In this document: piece after piece, positions 63,550 to 64,000 of the stretch
Position numbering within the stretch: the first letter of the stretch is position 1
Layout: the number at the start of each line of letters is the position of its first letter
Source: Thermophagus sp052400625
GTDB taxonomy: Bacteria; Bacteroidota; Bacteroidia; Bacteroidales; Marinilabiliaceae
Reading direction: 5' to 3' (one strand)
Length of the DNA: 64,000 nucleotides
Assembly (NCBI GenBank): GCA_052400625.1
Contig: JBQTGH010000002.1
Position numbers and translations under genes: made by a program
Notes under the pieces: generated by a model
Told to the model about the DNA's origin: nothing
What the model saw: only the letters and a program-made list of their open reading frames with translations
The model's database searches: none

Positions 63550-64000
63550 TGCTAATAAATACAATTCGGCTAGTACTATTTTGTCATTTTCTTTTGCTTT
63601 TTGATAATTTTTTATTTTATGTGATTTTTTTTTGATGAAGTTGTGTTTTTGTAAAATGAATTAAAAGACTGAAAAAACAGTTTGGTAAAGTGATATGGAA
63701 AATGCGTTTTTCAACCGATCAATAGGAATTATTTAATGATATAATTTTAGCAATGTAGTTTTCGATTTCGAATCGAATGTGAAAAAATGTAATGTAAGAA
63801 CCTTTCTTTAAGTTTGAGTAATGTTTTTTTTATGTTTTGGGTTTAAACCATTAAACTGGACACTTAATGGTTGGCTGTTGGTGTGGTTACGAGTTAAAAG
63901 TATTTATCAATTAGTAAAAATCAATCACGAGTGTCCAAAAGATTTTTTATAGAACCTTTTTAAGTTGTTAATATGTAGTTTATTATAAGCAGAAAAGTCA
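63550..64000. other. Upstream region of the PUL, no gene
   Basis: This A/T-rich stretch to the window edge holds no supportable gene. TGGACACT at 63857-63864 and AGTGTCCA at 63930-63937 form an exact 8-bp inverted repeat 65 bases apart, either a paired regulator site or the ends of a tiny element. Confidence 0.4.

Overview
This window comes from a chromosome of a Bacteroidota bacterium, most likely order Bacteroidales/Marinilabiliales. The evidence is a SusC/SusD polysaccharide utilization locus (PUL), Bacteroidota-type promoters (-7 box TAnnTTTG, mostly without strong Shine-Dalgarno sequences), a cell-surface protein with a type IX secretion (T9SS) sorting tail, GldA, the long form of IspG, DUF4286 and DUF4469-type proteins, an rpsP with a long acidic tail, and the trigger factor-clpP-clpX cluster. 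I cannot name the species.

Positions 1-46187 are mostly housekeeping. In order: a metallo-beta-lactamase-fold hydrolase cut by the window edge, an acyl-CoA ligase, a Crp/Fnr regulator divergent from an OsmC protein, clpX-clpP-tig (minus), tRNA-Leu(UAG), lptB, tatC, recQ (plus), two envelope proteins and a PAP2-like membrane protein, rpoN, asnS, then the plus-strand groups rplU-rpmA and serS-DUF4286-ruvC, followed by trxA and dnaE (minus) and rpsP (plus). Next are the two methylmalonyl-CoA mutase subunits with a four-helix-bundle (S23/IVP-type) gene wedged between them, a PAS-LuxR regulator, an HU-like DUF4469 protein followed by a strict 23-nt tandem array of palindromes, a secreted phosphodiesterase-type lipoprotein with a small DMT transporter, a T9SS cargo protein, ispG divergent from gldA, pdxH, purE, and the plus-strand group hpt-adk-obg.

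Positions 46441-63481 are one long minus-strand locus that reads as a complete galactomannan PUL. In transcription order: SusC porin, SusD, two TIG/IPT-repeat surface glycan-binding lipoproteins, GH26 endo-mannanase (lipoprotein), GH27 alpha-galactosidase, a second GH26 mannanase (lipoprotein), GH130 mannosyl-glucose phosphorylase, AGE-family (mannobiose 2-) epimerase, and a GPH/MFS sugar symporter. The inferred logic is: surface capture and endo-cleavage of galactomannan, import through SusCD, removal of galactose, release of mannobiose, transport to the cytoplasm, epimerization to mannosyl-glucose, and phosphorolysis to mannose-1-phosphate plus glucose. The last steps match the published Bacteroides fragilis mannan pathway. 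No PUL regulator is present; it may lie beyond 64000.

I did not find a clearly new multi-gene system. The most unusual signals are non-coding: the 23-nt palindrome array at 36521-36708; a family of roughly 75-85-nt palindromic elements at the two ends of the cytoplasmic mannobiose module (46302-46426 and 51588-51774), one of which sits inside a duplication that copied the translation start of the GH26 gene; the IVP gene with AGATNTAAGATT-type flanks inside the mutase operon; and a 360-nt promoter-headed gene-free stretch before hpt.
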